Assembly: GCF_004340875.1 (NCBI RefSeq)
Contig: NZ_SLXQ01000001.1
Span: 62,001 to 126,000, forward strand
Reading direction: 5' to 3'
DNA: 64,000 nt
Source: Tamaricihabitans halophyticus
GTDB lineage: Bacteria; Actinomycetota; Actinomycetes; Mycobacteriales; Pseudonocardiaceae
The notes under the pieces were generated by a model. The model did not search any database. It worked only from the letters and a program-made list of their open reading frames with translations, and was not told the origin of the DNA. A program made the position numbers and the translations under genes. This document shows positions 16,810 to 24,705 of this stretch, in pieces (position 1 is the first letter of the stretch; each line of letters opens with the position of its first letter).

Positions 16810-17754
16810 CTAATCCCGAAGCGCGCGCACGACACGGGACGGGCTTGGCCTACCGAGTCGTTCGGCCAACCACACGCTGGCATCCGCGAGTAGGTCGAGG
16901 TCCACGCCGTGCCGCACCCCGAGCCCGTCCAGCAACCACACCAGGTCCTCGGTGGCCAGGTTGCCGGTCGCCGATTCGGCGTAGGGGCAACCGCCGAGCC
17001 CGCCCGCCGAGGAATCCACCGTGCGGACCCCGCAGCGCAGCGCCGCGAAGGTGTTGGCGAGCGCCTGACCGTAGGTGTCGTGGAAATGCACGGCGAGGGC
17101 GTCCATGCCGGTGCCGGCCGCGCGGAAGCCGTCGAGCAGCTGCTCGACGTGGCCGGCCGTGGCCACGCCGATCGTGTCGCCAATAGACAGCTGGGTACAG
17201 CCGAGTTCGAGCAACCGGTTGCCGACCGAGACGACCTGCGCGGGGTCCACCGGACCTTCCCATGGATCGCCGAAGGCCATCGAAATATAGGCTCGTACGG
17301 TCATTCCCGCCTCGCGGGCGCCAGCGACCACGGGCGCGAACATCTCGAACTGCGCGTCGAGGTCGCTGTTCAGATTGCGCTCCGCGAAGCTCCGCGTCGC
17401 CGAGCCGAAGATCGCGATATCCGCGACGCCAGCTCGAATCGCGCGCTCGAGGCCGCGCTCGTTCGGTACCAGCACCGGGTAGCGCACGCCAGCAGCGGGG
17501 CTCAAGCCGGCAAGCAGTTCCTCGGCGTCCGCCAGCTGCGGCACCCATTTCGGATGCACGAAACTGGTAGATTCCACAATAGACAGGCCAGCGCGGGCAA
17601 GCCGGTCGATGAATTCCAGCTTCACCGCGACATCCACAATGGATGACTCGTTCTGCAGTCCGTCGCGCGGACCGACCTCCCAGATAGTCACCGAGTCGGG
17701 CAGCTCGCTGCTGCCGGGGACGCGCATGGGCAGGCCGATCTCGCGTGCGCCCAT
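16810..17754 (-). CDS. Hydroxymethylglutaryl-CoA lyase (HMGL-like family)
   Basis: A 314-residue TIM-barrel enzyme of the pyruvate carboxyltransferase-like group. The motifs VTIWEVGPRDGLQNE (metal-binding Asp), VESTSFVHPKWVPQLADAEE, AYISMAFGDPWEG, LSIGDTIGVATAGHVEQLL, LAVHFHDTYGQALAN and GGLGGCPYA (catalytic cysteine loop) all match HMG-CoA lyase. It would cleave HMG-CoA to acetoacetate and acetyl-CoA at the end of leucine degradation. Its ATG shares one base with the stop of the upstream PH-domain gene (TGATG). No isovaleryl- or methylcrotonyl-CoA genes adjoin it. Confidence 0.9.
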   Translation of the reverse strand: MGAREIGLPMRVPGSSELPDSVTIWEVGPRDGLQNESSIVDVAVKLEFIDRLARAGLSIVESTSFVHPKWVPQLADAEELLAGLSPAAGVRYPVLVPNERGLERAIRAGVADIAIFGSATRSFAERNLNSDLDAQFEMFAPVVAGAREAGMTVRAYISMAFGDPWEGPVDPAQVVSVGNRLLELGCTQLSIGDTIGVATAGHVEQLLDGFRAAGTGMDALAVHFHDTYGQALANTFAALRCGVRTVDSSAGGLGGCPYAESATGNLATEDLVWLLDGLGVRHGVDLDLLADASVWLAERLGRPSPSRVVRALRD

Positions 17755-18347
17755 CAGCGCTGCCTGCCGTCGTCCGGGCCGTACGGCTGCTCGGGTGCCT
17801 GCTCGTCGTAGGGATACTGCGCGGTCTGCTGGTAGCCCGTGGCGTGGTAGTCGTCGTACGGGTTGTCGTTGATCTCCCGGTACAGGATCGAGTGGACCTT
17901 CTCGACCCCGGGGATATCGTCGAATTCGAGTGGTTCCTCGGAGGCCGACTCGATGATCAGCGTCCCGCAGCCGACGATCCGATCGATCAGGCCGTGTTCG
18001 AACCGCACACTGTTGATCCTGGCCAGCGGGATGTCGATACCGGTCCGGCTGATCAGTCCTTCACGTGCCATCACCCGATCGGTGGTCACGATGAAATGCG
18101 TCGTGCGCCAGCGCACGAACGGGGCGAACACCGCCCAGATCAGCAGGATCAGCGCGACGACACCGATCGCGATCAGACTGATCATGTCCCACGGCTCGGC
18201 GAAGTCGCGGGCCAGCAGCGCCAGCCAACCGCCACCGCCGAGCGTGATCAGCAGGACGAGCACGGGCAGGAGCAGTGCCTTCCAGTGCGGATGCTTGTGG
18301 ATCACGACGCGCTCGTTCGTACTGAGCAGGTCGTCTGGGTAAGCCAC
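17754..18347 (-). CDS. Membrane protein with bacterial PH domain (YdbS/bPH2-like)
   Basis: A 197-residue protein with two transmembrane segments (about 26-47 and 54-76), then a bacterial PH domain (VRWRTTHFIVTTDRVMAREGLISRTGIDIPLARINSVRFEHGLIDRIVGCGTLIIES) and a Tyr/Pro/Gln-rich tail. The order PH protein then birA on the opposite strand from accD5 is the arrangement of Rv3278c-Rv3279c in Mycobacterium tuberculosis, supporting orthology. The function is unknown. It starts at the ATG or GTG near 18345-18347 and is followed by the HMG-CoA lyase gene. Confidence 0.85.
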   Translation of the reverse strand: MAYPDDLLSTNERVVIHKHPHWKALLLPVLVLLITLGGGGWLALLARDFAEPWDMISLIAIGVVALILLIWAVFAPFVRWRTTHFIVTTDRVMAREGLISRTGIDIPLARINSVRFEHGLIDRIVGCGTLIIESASEEPLEFDDIPGVEKVHSILYREINDNPYDDYHATGYQQTAQYPYDEQAPEQPYGPDDGRQR

Positions 18348-18433
18348 GGTTTTTCCCTCCCACGCCCAGCATCGCCGGCTGGCTTCACCGTACCGGCAGC
18401 TTCCAGTGGCCCGGTATGGCCTTACACCGGGCT

Positions 18434-19249
18434 TTACTCCATGATCGCGCGCAGGTGGACCACATCGCCAGCGGAGACGACCATCCGCTGGTCATCATCG
18501 GTGTTCAGGATCAGCGCGCCGGTCGGGTCGATGTCCACCGCGCGGCCACGGTGCCGCGTGTTCACTCCCTCGACGCGTACCTCGCGGCCGAGCGTGTCGC
18601 AGTTGTCCCGGAACTCGGCGCGCAGACCGGCGGTCTCCAGATCCCCCTGCGCAGCGCGCCAGCTGCCAGCCAGCTCCGCGAAGGCGGCGAGCAGCTGGGC
18701 GGCCAGTTCGGTCCGGGTTGTCCGGATGCCACATTCGGCGAGCGAGGTCGCGGCCAGCCCGCCCGGCCCTGTGGTGGTTTCCGCCAGCGGGCTGGTGTTC
18801 ACCCCGATCCCGACCACGACGGCTGGGGGCGCGGCGGATACCGATTCGCACAGGATGCCGGCACACTTCGCTCGATCCGGCCCGGCGAGCAGGTCGTTCG
18901 GCCATTTCAGCGCCGCGTCCGCGCCGAGCGCGCGCACGGTGCGGAGCAGGGCGAGCCCGGCCACGATGGTGACGGTGCCAAGCCGGTCCGGGGGCACCCC
19001 GTCCGGTCGCAGCAATACGCTCAAGTAGAGCCCGCCTGGCGGCGATGACCAGCTGCGGGACCGGCGCCCCAGCCCGGCCGTCTGCTCCTCAGCGATCAGT
19101 ACGGCGTAGTCCGGCGCCCCCGCTGCCGCCGCGGTAACCAGATCGGTATTCGTGGATCCAGTGCTCGCCACCACGTCAAGCTGGGTGAACTGGGGCCGCA
19201 GTCGGGCACGTAATGCCTGCTCGTCGAGCGGTTCGTGGAAATCCGGCAC
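18434..19249 (-). CDS. birA: Biotin--[acetyl-CoA-carboxylase] ligase
   Basis: A 271-residue biotin protein ligase lacking an N-terminal DNA-binding domain, as in other actinobacteria. Diagnostic parts are VVASTGSTNTDL, the biotinyl-AMP loop TAGLGRRSRSWSSPPGGLYLSV, ALKWPNDLL and VVGIGVNT, followed by the small C-terminal SH3-like domain. It attaches biotin to the carrier subunits of acyl-CoA carboxylases. Its natural neighbour accD5 lies about 39 kb to the right rather than adjacent. The start is GTG at 19247-19249. Confidence 0.93.
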   Translation of the reverse strand: MPDFHEPLDEQALRARLRPQFTQLDVVASTGSTNTDLVTAAAAGAPDYAVLIAEEQTAGLGRRSRSWSSPPGGLYLSVLLRPDGVPPDRLGTVTIVAGLALLRTVRALGADAALKWPNDLLAGPDRAKCAGILCESVSAAPPAVVVGIGVNTSPLAETTTGPGGLAATSLAECGIRTTRTELAAQLLAAFAELAGSWRAAQGDLETAGLRAEFRDNCDTLGREVRVEGVNTRHRGRAVDIDPTGALILNTDDDQRMVVSAGDVVHLRAIME

Positions 19250-19332
19250 GCGTCCAGGATAGTTGCGACGGGCGGCGTGGCGAGTTCGCGTTCTGGTCGT
19301 ATCGGCGCGCCTGATCTCCTAAGCTGGGCAAG

Positions 19333-20493
19333 GTGCGCATTCGTCTAACCTCCTCATCCGCCGGCGGCTGGCGGCACGGTGCCAGCGGTCGCGCGCTCGT
19401 CGCGCTCGCCCTTGTCGGTGTGCTCGGCGTCGGCGGCTGGTTGGTTTCTCGCGGTGAGCCCGAGGCAGCGCCCGCCGCGCAAGAGGCCGAGCAGGGGCGG
19501 GAGCAGGCTGGCGGAGTGCCCTCCATGCTGGCGGCCAGCGCGCCGCTTGACCCCGAACAGCCCTCACCGCTCAACTCGGAACTGGATTCCTGGGTGCGGG
19601 AGATGTCCGGCAAACTGCAGGTCCCGGAGCGCGCGCTGATCGGCTATGCGAATGCCGAGCTCACCTTGCGTGCGGAGCAACCCGAATGCCAACTGTCCTG
19701 GGTGACCCTGGCTGGCATCGGTAAGGCCGCGTCGGATCATGGCCAGGTCGCTGGTGGCGAGTTGCGCGCCGATGGCTTCGCGGACCGGCCGATCGACACC
19801 GTGCCAGTGGACGTGGCCGGCGGGGAAAGCGATTCGGTCGCCCCCGCGGTTGGCCCGATGCAGCTCTCCGACGAACTCTGGCAACGGTGGCAGGAGTCGG
19901 CGCAGCCCGGCAGGCAGGCGAACGCGCAGAACATCGACGACGCGGCGCTGACCGCTGGCCGGGCGTTGTGTGGTGATGGCACGGATACCTCGAACGGCGA
20001 CCAGTGGTGGCAGGCCGTGGAGGACTACCGCGGCTCGGAGCTGTTTCTACAGCGCGTGCTGGCCAACGCGAACCTCTACGCGACACTCGCATCGGATGAG
20101 CACTCGCCGGATCCACGTGCGGTACGCGCGATCCAGTTCGCGATTGGACAGCTGGGCCTGCCGTATGTCTGGGGCGGCAACGGACCCGAGGGTGGACACA
20201 GTGGATTCGACTGCTCCGGGCTGACCACCGAGGCGTACAAACGCGCGGGCATCCAACTGCCGCGAACCGCACATTGGCAGTACGGCGACGTCACGCTCAT
20301 CGCCGAGGGTGAGCAGCCGCAGCTCGGCGATCTCGTCTTCTACGGGAACCCGGCGACGAAGATCCACCATGTCGGGATGTATCTCGGCAACAACCTGATG
20401 ATCAACGCGCCGACCTTCGGTCAGGCGGTACAGATCCACAATTACCGCTCACCCGGCGACGAATACGCGGGCGCGGGACGCCCGGCGAACTGA
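19333..20493 (+). CDS. Membrane-anchored cell-wall hydrolase: lytic-transglycosylase-like region plus NlpC/P60 domain
   Basis: A 386-residue exported protein from the GTG at 19333. A single N-terminal hydrophobic segment (about 20-40) should act as an anchor or signal. Residues about 80-245 resemble actinobacterial murein transglycosylases (QVPERALIGYANAE, SWVTLAGIGKAASDHG, VGPMQL), although PQAVGPMQF-type consensus is only partly kept. The last ~130 residues form an NlpC/P60 peptidase: GLPYVWGG, catalytic Cys294 in FDCSGL, then GDLVFYG and His346 in HHVGMYLG. Such two-activity enzymes cut both glycan and peptide in peptidoglycan. It is the first gene of the accessory block to the right of birA. 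Confidence 0.85.
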   Translation: MRIRLTSSSAGGWRHGASGRALVALALVGVLGVGGWLVSRGEPEAAPAAQEAEQGREQAGGVPSMLAASAPLDPEQPSPLNSELDSWVREMSGKLQVPERALIGYANAELTLRAEQPECQLSWVTLAGIGKAASDHGQVAGGELRADGFADRPIDTVPVDVAGGESDSVAPAVGPMQLSDELWQRWQESAQPGRQANAQNIDDAALTAGRALCGDGTDTSNGDQWWQAVEDYRGSELFLQRVLANANLYATLASDEHSPDPRAVRAIQFAIGQLGLPYVWGGNGPEGGHSGFDCSGLTTEAYKRAGIQLPRTAHWQYGDVTLIAEGEQPQLGDLVFYGNPATKIHHVGMYLGNNLMINAPTFGQAVQIHNYRSPGDEYAGAGRPAN

Positions 20494-20552
20494 CCATCAT
20501 CGGTCGGCGACGCCCACTACGCACAGTCGCGTAACTGTCAGACCCCGCTGGC

Positions 20553-21074
20553 ATGATGCGGCTCATGGCCATCGAGCGTCCGACGCCCCCATTGCATGCC
20601 GACGAGCGCACGACCCTGGAAGGCTGGCTCGACTTCTACCGGGCCACTCTGGCGCTCAAATGCGCGGGGCTGTCCGAACAACAGCTGCGCATCGCATCGG
20701 TGGCGCCGTCGCCACTGACGTTGCTCGGACTGGTTCAGCACATGGCCGAAGTCGAACGGAACTGGTTCCGCCGTGTCCTGGCTGGCGAGCACGCCCCACC
20801 GATCTACGATCCGAACGCCGATCCCAACGGCCAGGACGGCGGGTTCGACCTCTCCGGCGAGATCACCTTCGCCACCGCCCGCGAAACCTGGGAAGCCGAA
20901 ATCGCCAACGCCCGCGCCACCTGCGCGCACCGCGCGCTAGATGAGACCAGTCCGTTCCTCGACGGGCAAGTCACTCTGCGCTGGATCTACACGCACATGA
21001 TCGCCGAATACGCGCGCCACAACGGGCATGCCGACCTCATCCGCGAACGCATCGACGGCACCACCGGCGTCTAA
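20553..21074 (+). CDS. DinB-family (DUF664) putative mycothiol-dependent protein
   Basis: A 173-residue four-helix-bundle protein. Features are [29 protein letters not shown], then [21 protein letters not shown] with a metal-binding histidine (QHMAEVE), and the C-terminal [22 protein letters not shown] with two more histidines. These three histidines are the metal site of DinB/DUF664 proteins, some of which are mycothiol S-transferases. It may begin at the ATG at 20553 or more likely at codon 5 (20565, MAIERP). It is followed by a methyltransferase gene 46 bases downstream. Confidence 0.82.
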   Translation: MMRLMAIERPTPPLHADERTTLEGWLDFYRATLALKCAGLSEQQLRIASVAPSPLTLLGLVQHMAEVERNWFRRVLAGEHAPPIYDPNADPNGQDGGFDLSGEITFATARETWEAEIANARATCAHRALDETSPFLDGQVTLRWIYTHMIAEYARHNGHADLIRERIDGTTGV

Positions 21075-21120
21075 CCCGACCACCAGGCTCCGCTACCGAC
21101 CACAATCAAAGGGAATCGCC

Positions 21121-21978
21121 GTGACTGACCGACTGGCCGAGGAACCCGACAACACGGCCGTGCGCGTCGCGCTCTGGCGCGCGCTGCACGTCGACGTCGA
21201 TGCGCCCCCGCATGTGTTCGAGGACCAAGTCGGCCTGCGGCTCGTGGCACCGGACGAGGGCTGGCGGCAACGCCCGGATATGGACCCGGACGCCACCAGC
21301 AGGTTCCGCGCGGCCATCGTGGCCCGGGCACGCTTCATCGAGGACCTGGTCACCGAGCAGGCCACACGCGGTGTCGACCAGTACGTCATCCTCGGGGCAG
21401 GTCTGGACACCTTCACGCAGCGCAGGCCGGAGATCGGCGCTCGGCTTCGGGTGTTCGAGATCGAGCAGCCCGAAACCCAGGCGTGGAAGCGCCGCCGGTT
21501 GGTCGAGCTCGGCTACCCGATTCCCGACTGGCTGCGGCTGGTGCCGGTCGATTTCGAGGCGGGGCAGTCGTGGTGGGAACAGCTGGTCGCCGCGGGTTTC
21601 GAGCCGAACCGGCCCGCGGTTATCGCATCGACCGGCGTGACCATGTACCTCACGAAGGAGGCCACGGCGGCCATGCTGCGCCAGATCGCCGGACTCGCCA
21701 CTGGCTCGACGCTCGCCATGACGTTTCTCCTGCCCGCGGAACTTCTGGACGACACGGACCGCGCCGGACTCGAGACGAGCGCGAAAGGCGCGCAGGCTTC
21801 GGGAACACCCTTCGTCAGTTTCTACACCCCGCAGGAGATGCTGGCGATGGCGCGCGAAACGGGCTTCCGTGAGGTCGGGCATGTGGCTGGAGCCGCACTG
21901 GGCGAACGCTACTTCGCTGGACGATCCGACGGTCTGCGCCCATCGAGCGGCGAAGACGTCCTGCTGGCCACCAGCTAG
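21121..21978 (+). CDS. SAM-dependent methyltransferase (TIGR00027/LCMT-like family)
   Basis: A 285-residue protein from the GTG at 21121 (VTDRLAEEPDNTAVRVALWRALH). Family features: QVGLRLVAPDE, FRAAIVARARFIEDLVTEQ, the SAM-binding QYVILGAGLDTFTQR, FEIEQPETQAWKRRRL, LVPVDFEAG, VIASTGVTMYLTKEATAAML. This is the leucine-carboxyl-methyltransferase-like group found in many paralogues in mycobacteria and their relatives. The substrate is unknown. The open frame extends upstream only through the preceding gene's sequence. Confidence 0.88.
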   Translation: MTDRLAEEPDNTAVRVALWRALHVDVDAPPHVFEDQVGLRLVAPDEGWRQRPDMDPDATSRFRAAIVARARFIEDLVTEQATRGVDQYVILGAGLDTFTQRRPEIGARLRVFEIEQPETQAWKRRRLVELGYPIPDWLRLVPVDFEAGQSWWEQLVAAGFEPNRPAVIASTGVTMYLTKEATAAMLRQIAGLATGSTLAMTFLLPAELLDDTDRAGLETSAKGAQASGTPFVSFYTPQEMLAMARETGFREVGHVAGAALGERYFAGRSDGLRPSSGEDVLLATS

Positions 21979-21990
21979 TAGGTTTGGCCA

Positions 21991-22560
21991 GTGATCAGTT
22001 CCGACGTCTTCGGTAACCAACCGATCCTGACTGGACCCAAGGTCAGGCTGGAACCCTTGGGCAGCCAGCATTTCGAGGGCATCTGGCGGATGCTCGCCGA
22101 TCCGGAAGGCGCCCGCCTGACCGGTACGCACCAACAATTCACCGAGGACGGGGTCCGCCGATGGCTCGCGACCCGGCAGGACCACGACGACCGCGCTGAC
22201 TGGGCAATCCTGCGCCGCGATGACAACACGGTTCTCGGCGAGGTGGTCCTCAATGAACTCGACGAGTACAACGCCTCGGTGAGTTTCCGGATCTCGCTCG
22301 TCGGCCCGGAGGTGTTCGGCCGCGGCTACGGCACCGAAGCGACCCAGCTGGTCCTGGACTACGCCTTCGACGTCGCTGGTCTGCACCGCGTCCACCTGGA
22401 GGTCTACGACTTCAACCCCCGCGCGCAACGCGTCTACGAGAACTGTGGATTCACCCGCGAGGGCGTGCAGCGAGAAGCCTTGCACTGGAATGGCCAGTGG
22501 CAGGACGCGATCACCATGGCCATCCTGTCCACCGATCCTCGGCCAGCTACCGCGAGCTGA
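21991..22560 (+). CDS. GNAT-family N-acetyltransferase (RimJ/RimL-like)
   Basis: A 189-residue acetyltransferase from GTG 21991, 12 bases after the methyltransferase stop. GPKVRLEPLGSQHFEGIWRML, VLGEVVLNELDE, VSFRISLVGPEVFGRGYGTEATQLVLDYAFDVAGLHRVHLEVYDFNPRAQRVYENCGF are the acetyl-CoA-binding and C-terminal motifs of the RimJ/RimL (Acetyltransf_3) group. Substrates in this group include ribosomal protein N-termini, amino acids and drugs. It is convergent with the DUF218 gene, 4 bases away. Confidence 0.88.
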   Translation: MISSDVFGNQPILTGPKVRLEPLGSQHFEGIWRMLADPEGARLTGTHQQFTEDGVRRWLATRQDHDDRADWAILRRDDNTVLGEVVLNELDEYNASVSFRISLVGPEVFGRGYGTEATQLVLDYAFDVAGLHRVHLEVYDFNPRAQRVYENCGFTREGVQREALHWNGQWQDAITMAILSTDPRPATAS

Positions 22561-22564
22561 GACG

Positions 22565-23161
22565 TCATTTCCCGGCGAGGTTCCGCCGGCAGCGGGCCAG
22601 GTCGCGCAGACCGTACAGCGCGAAGAACGGTTTGACCGGCCACGCCTCGCCGAGCCGGTAATCGGCGGCGCGTACCAGGCGCTCGGCAAGGTCCGGGCGC
22701 TGGTGACGCAGGTAGAGGCGGCCTTTCTGGGCATGCAGCGGATTCGACACGATCTTGATCTGATCCACCTGCTCGATCAACGGGATGACGTTCTCGATGT
22801 TCTGCCAGGTACTTCGCGACTGGTCCTCGTGCAGCACCGTTCCGGTGAAGCCGCATTCTGTTACCGCGTAACGCGCAAGCAGTGCCGCCTCGGGTACCGA
22901 AGCCGCACCGCTTCCACCGGAGCAAACCAGAACCGAGCTGGCCAGGTTGGCATCGATCGAACGCAGCGCTGCCCGTACCCGCCACCGGTTCAGCACATTG
23001 GCCCGCACAGTGCCGGTATCCCGATATCCGAGTACGACCACCGCCTCGGAACTGGCGGGCAGCCGGTCGCGCACCTGAGCACGACTGGCCCGCCAGTGCA
23101 CGAACTCGCCCCATGCGGCCAACCCAAATGGCAGGAGAAACACCAGCGTCTTCCGCAACAC
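22565..23161 (-). CDS. YdcF/SanA-like DUF218 membrane protein
   Basis: A 198-residue protein starting at GTG 23159-23161, with one N-terminal hydrophobic segment (about 3-20) and a DUF218 domain. VVVLGYRDTG, VLVCSGGSG, EAALLARYAVTECGFTGTVLHEDQSRSTWQNIENVIPLI and IVSNPLHAQKGRLYL are typical of YdcF/SanA proteins, which bind nucleotides or act at the envelope. Function is not established. The ESTSTxEN motif is present as DQSRSTWQN. Confidence 0.82.
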   Translation of the reverse strand: MLRKTLVFLLPFGLAAWGEFVHWRASRAQVRDRLPASSEAVVVLGYRDTGTVRANVLNRWRVRAALRSIDANLASSVLVCSGGSGAASVPEAALLARYAVTECGFTGTVLHEDQSRSTWQNIENVIPLIEQVDQIKIVSNPLHAQKGRLYLRHQRPDLAERLVRAADYRLGEAWPVKPFFALYGLRDLARCRRNLAGK

Positions 23162-23185
23162 AGCTCGCGATCATACCCCCGCGCA

Positions 23186-23211
23186 ACCGCAATCTTTAGG
23201 GATCTTGCGGT
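23186..23211 (+). repeat. Dispersed palindromic repeat, type A (copy 3)
   Basis: ACCGCAA then TCTTTAGGGATC then TTGCGGT, giving perfect 7-bp arms. This copy lies between two divergent genes, so it is not simply a 3'-end terminator. Confidence 0.8.
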
Positions 23212-23248
23212 CAACTGCCTATCCGACTGCGTAGCGCCCCCGGAGGAA

Positions 23249-23287
23249 ATGCGTGACAACAGTCTCAGCTACCACCGCCAGGGTTGA
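23249..23287 (+). CDS. Possible 12-codon leader ORF
   Basis: An ATG at 23249 follows a strong ribosome site (GGAGGAA) and opens a 12-residue frame, MRDNSLSYHRQG, ending in TGA inside a strong hairpin (23272-23302). It lies 80 bases upstream of the PPOX gene. It could be a regulatory leader peptide; equally, it may be a chance site. There is no run of one amino acid to suggest classic attenuation. Confidence 0.3.
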   Translation: MRDNSLSYHRQG

Positions 23288-23302
23288 CCTCAACCTTGGT
23301 GG
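23272..23302 (+). promoter_or_regulatory. Hairpin upstream of the PPOX gene
   Basis: Nested inverted repeats: outer CCACC (23272-23276)/GGTGG (23298-23302) and inner GGTTGA/TCAACC with a two-base loop (23282-23295). The predicted stem is stable and overlaps the stop of the small leader frame, so it may be an attenuator or a translational control element. No T-run follows. Confidence 0.4.
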
Positions 23303-23367
23303 AGATTGCAGGCTGCCGGGGCAGCCAGACCTGGCTGAATACCCGGAAGCGAAGGGCGCCCCGCAAC

Positions 23368-23802
23368 GTGACCGACCGTGATTTCGATATTGATCCGTTC
23401 CTGGCGCGACCACTGACCGCGCGGATCGCCACCAACGGACCAACCATCCGGCCGGCCTGGTTCCTGTGGGAAGACAACGCGTTCTGGACCATTACCGGCC
23501 CCTGGTCCGTGCTACCGAAGCGAGTGCGAACCGACCCCGTTATCGCCATGGTGGTGGACGAATGCGACCTCGCTACCGGAACCGTGCGGCAGGTCATCGC
23601 CCGTGGCCAAGCTGAGATCCTGCCGTTCGACGTGCCGCGCGGCTACCGCAAACTCGCACGTTACCTCGGCGAAAACGTTAGTCAGTGGGACCAGCGCTTC
23701 CGGCGGCTGACCGAGGACCCCACGGATATCGCCTGGCTACGGCTATCCCCGACGTCCATCACCGCCAAGGACCTCAGCTACGAGGTCCAACCACCCCGAT
23801 AA
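23368..23802 (+). CDS. Pyridoxamine 5'-phosphate oxidase-family (split-barrel flavin) protein
   Basis: A 144-residue protein taken from GTG 23368 (VTDRDFDIDPFLARPLTARIATNGPTIRPAWFLWEDNAFW). The split-barrel pattern is clear: RIATNGPTIRPAWFLWEDNAFWTIT, RVRTDPVIAMVVDE, QVIARGQAEILPFD. Such proteins bind FMN or F420 and reduce small molecules or bind haem. A TTG at 23284 is a possible earlier start, but the extra 28 residues do not look like the family. The last two codons CGA TAA are provided by a dispersed repeat at which the convergent SRPBCC gene also ends. Confidence 0.78.
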   Translation: MTDRDFDIDPFLARPLTARIATNGPTIRPAWFLWEDNAFWTITGPWSVLPKRVRTDPVIAMVVDECDLATGTVRQVIARGQAEILPFDVPRGYRKLARYLGENVSQWDQRFRRLTEDPTDIAWLRLSPTSITAKDLSYEVQPPR

Positions 23803-23819
23803 CCCTAAAGAACGCGGTT
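23797..23819 (-). repeat. Dispersed palindromic repeat, type B (copy 4) shared by two convergent stops
   Basis: Plus strand CGATAACCC then TAAAGAACGCGGTT. TAA at 23800-23802 stops the PPOX gene on the plus strand. CTA at 23805-23807 (TAG on the minus strand) stops the SRPBCC gene. Two convergent genes therefore end within one element. Confidence 0.82.
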
Positions 23820-24278
23820 CGAAGCCAGCTCGGCGACGTAGGCGGCAAGACCGTTCAGGGTCTGCTTACCGCCCTCGATCGCGTGGTACTTCTCCACCGC
23901 GTTGTCGCGCATCTCCTTGCTGGGGAACACCGTGCGCATTTCGATCCGGGTAGCCGCGCCGTCGGCCTCGAAGGTCAGGATCGACTCGAAGGCGTTCGGG
24001 TCGTCGCGATACTCACCGTGTAGCAGCGCGATCCGGCTCGGTGGGGTGATCTCGGTCCAGGTGATCCACTCTGGATAGTCCGTCCCGTCCGGCCCGTGCA
24101 TCTTGAAGTCCCACACGGCGCCTACGCGGAACTCGAAGGAACGCGTGGTTGTGCTGAACCCCTCCGGCCCCCACCATTGCGACAGATGCCGGACCTCGGT
24201 GAACGCCTCGAACACCAGCTCCGGCGGGGCGTCGATATCCCGGGAAATGACGATCTCGCGCTCGGTTGTCGTACTCAT
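23805..24278 (-). CDS. SRPBCC/AHSA1-family protein
   Basis: A 157-residue START-like protein: REIVISRDIDAPPELVFEAFTEVRHLSQWWGPEGFSTT, VWDFKMHGPDGTDYPEWITWTEI and TRIEMRTVFPS are classic AHSA1 motifs. The cavity fold binds hydrophobic ligands. It starts 3 bases after the ArsR regulator's stop, a common two-gene unit (ArsR-AHSA1). Its last residues NRVL and the TAG stop are encoded entirely by a dispersed repeat. Confidence 0.88.
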   Translation of the reverse strand: MSTTTEREIVISRDIDAPPELVFEAFTEVRHLSQWWGPEGFSTTTRSFEFRVGAVWDFKMHGPDGTDYPEWITWTEITPPSRIALLHGEYRDDPNAFESILTFEADGAATRIEMRTVFPSKEMRDNAVEKYHAIEGGKQTLNGLAAYVAELASNRVL

Positions 24279-24281
24279 CAG

Positions 24282-24623
24282 CTACTCCTCCTGCCTCGCC
24301 TGTTTCAAGTCCTGCACGTACGCGTCCAGCCGGTCGAAGCTCTCGTTCCAGAACCGCGCGAACCCACCTGTCCACTCGTGGACCGGCCGCAGCCCGCTGG
24401 CCTCCAAGCCGTACAGGCGCTGCTTACCTGCCGTGCGATCCCGCACCAGCCCAACCTCCTTGAGCACCCGCAGGTGCTTGGACGCGCGCGGCTGAGTCAT
24501 CCCCAACTCGTTGGCCAGCTCGGTCACCGGCCGCTCGCCCGCCCGCAGCAACACCAGGATGTCCCTGCGCTGCGGCTCGGCGATCGCGTTGAAGACGTCC
24601 GACGTTGTCGCTGCCCGTGCCAT
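24282..24623 (-). CDS. ArsR-family transcriptional regulator
   Basis: A 113-residue winged-helix regulator from ATG 24621-24623 (MARAATTSDVFNAIAEPQRRDILVLLRAGERPVTELANELGMTQPRASKHLRVLKEVGLVRDRTAGKQRLYGLE). Another in-frame start lies four codons upstream. There is no cysteine metal site, which fits the subgroup paired with AHSA1 proteins. It probably represses its own two-gene operon. The 5' end overlaps sequence that would encode the missing N-terminus of the divergent methyltransferase. Confidence 0.88.
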   Translation of the reverse strand: MARAATTSDVFNAIAEPQRRDILVLLRAGERPVTELANELGMTQPRASKHLRVLKEVGLVRDRTAGKQRLYGLEASGLRPVHEWTGGFARFWNESFDRLDAYVQDLKQARQEE

Positions 24624-24705
24624 GCCCGCAATCATATTCCCATATGGGCATACGTCAAGTCAGTTGCGTCGAATCCGCTTGACTGGCTTGCCACAGCGCT
24701 ATTTC

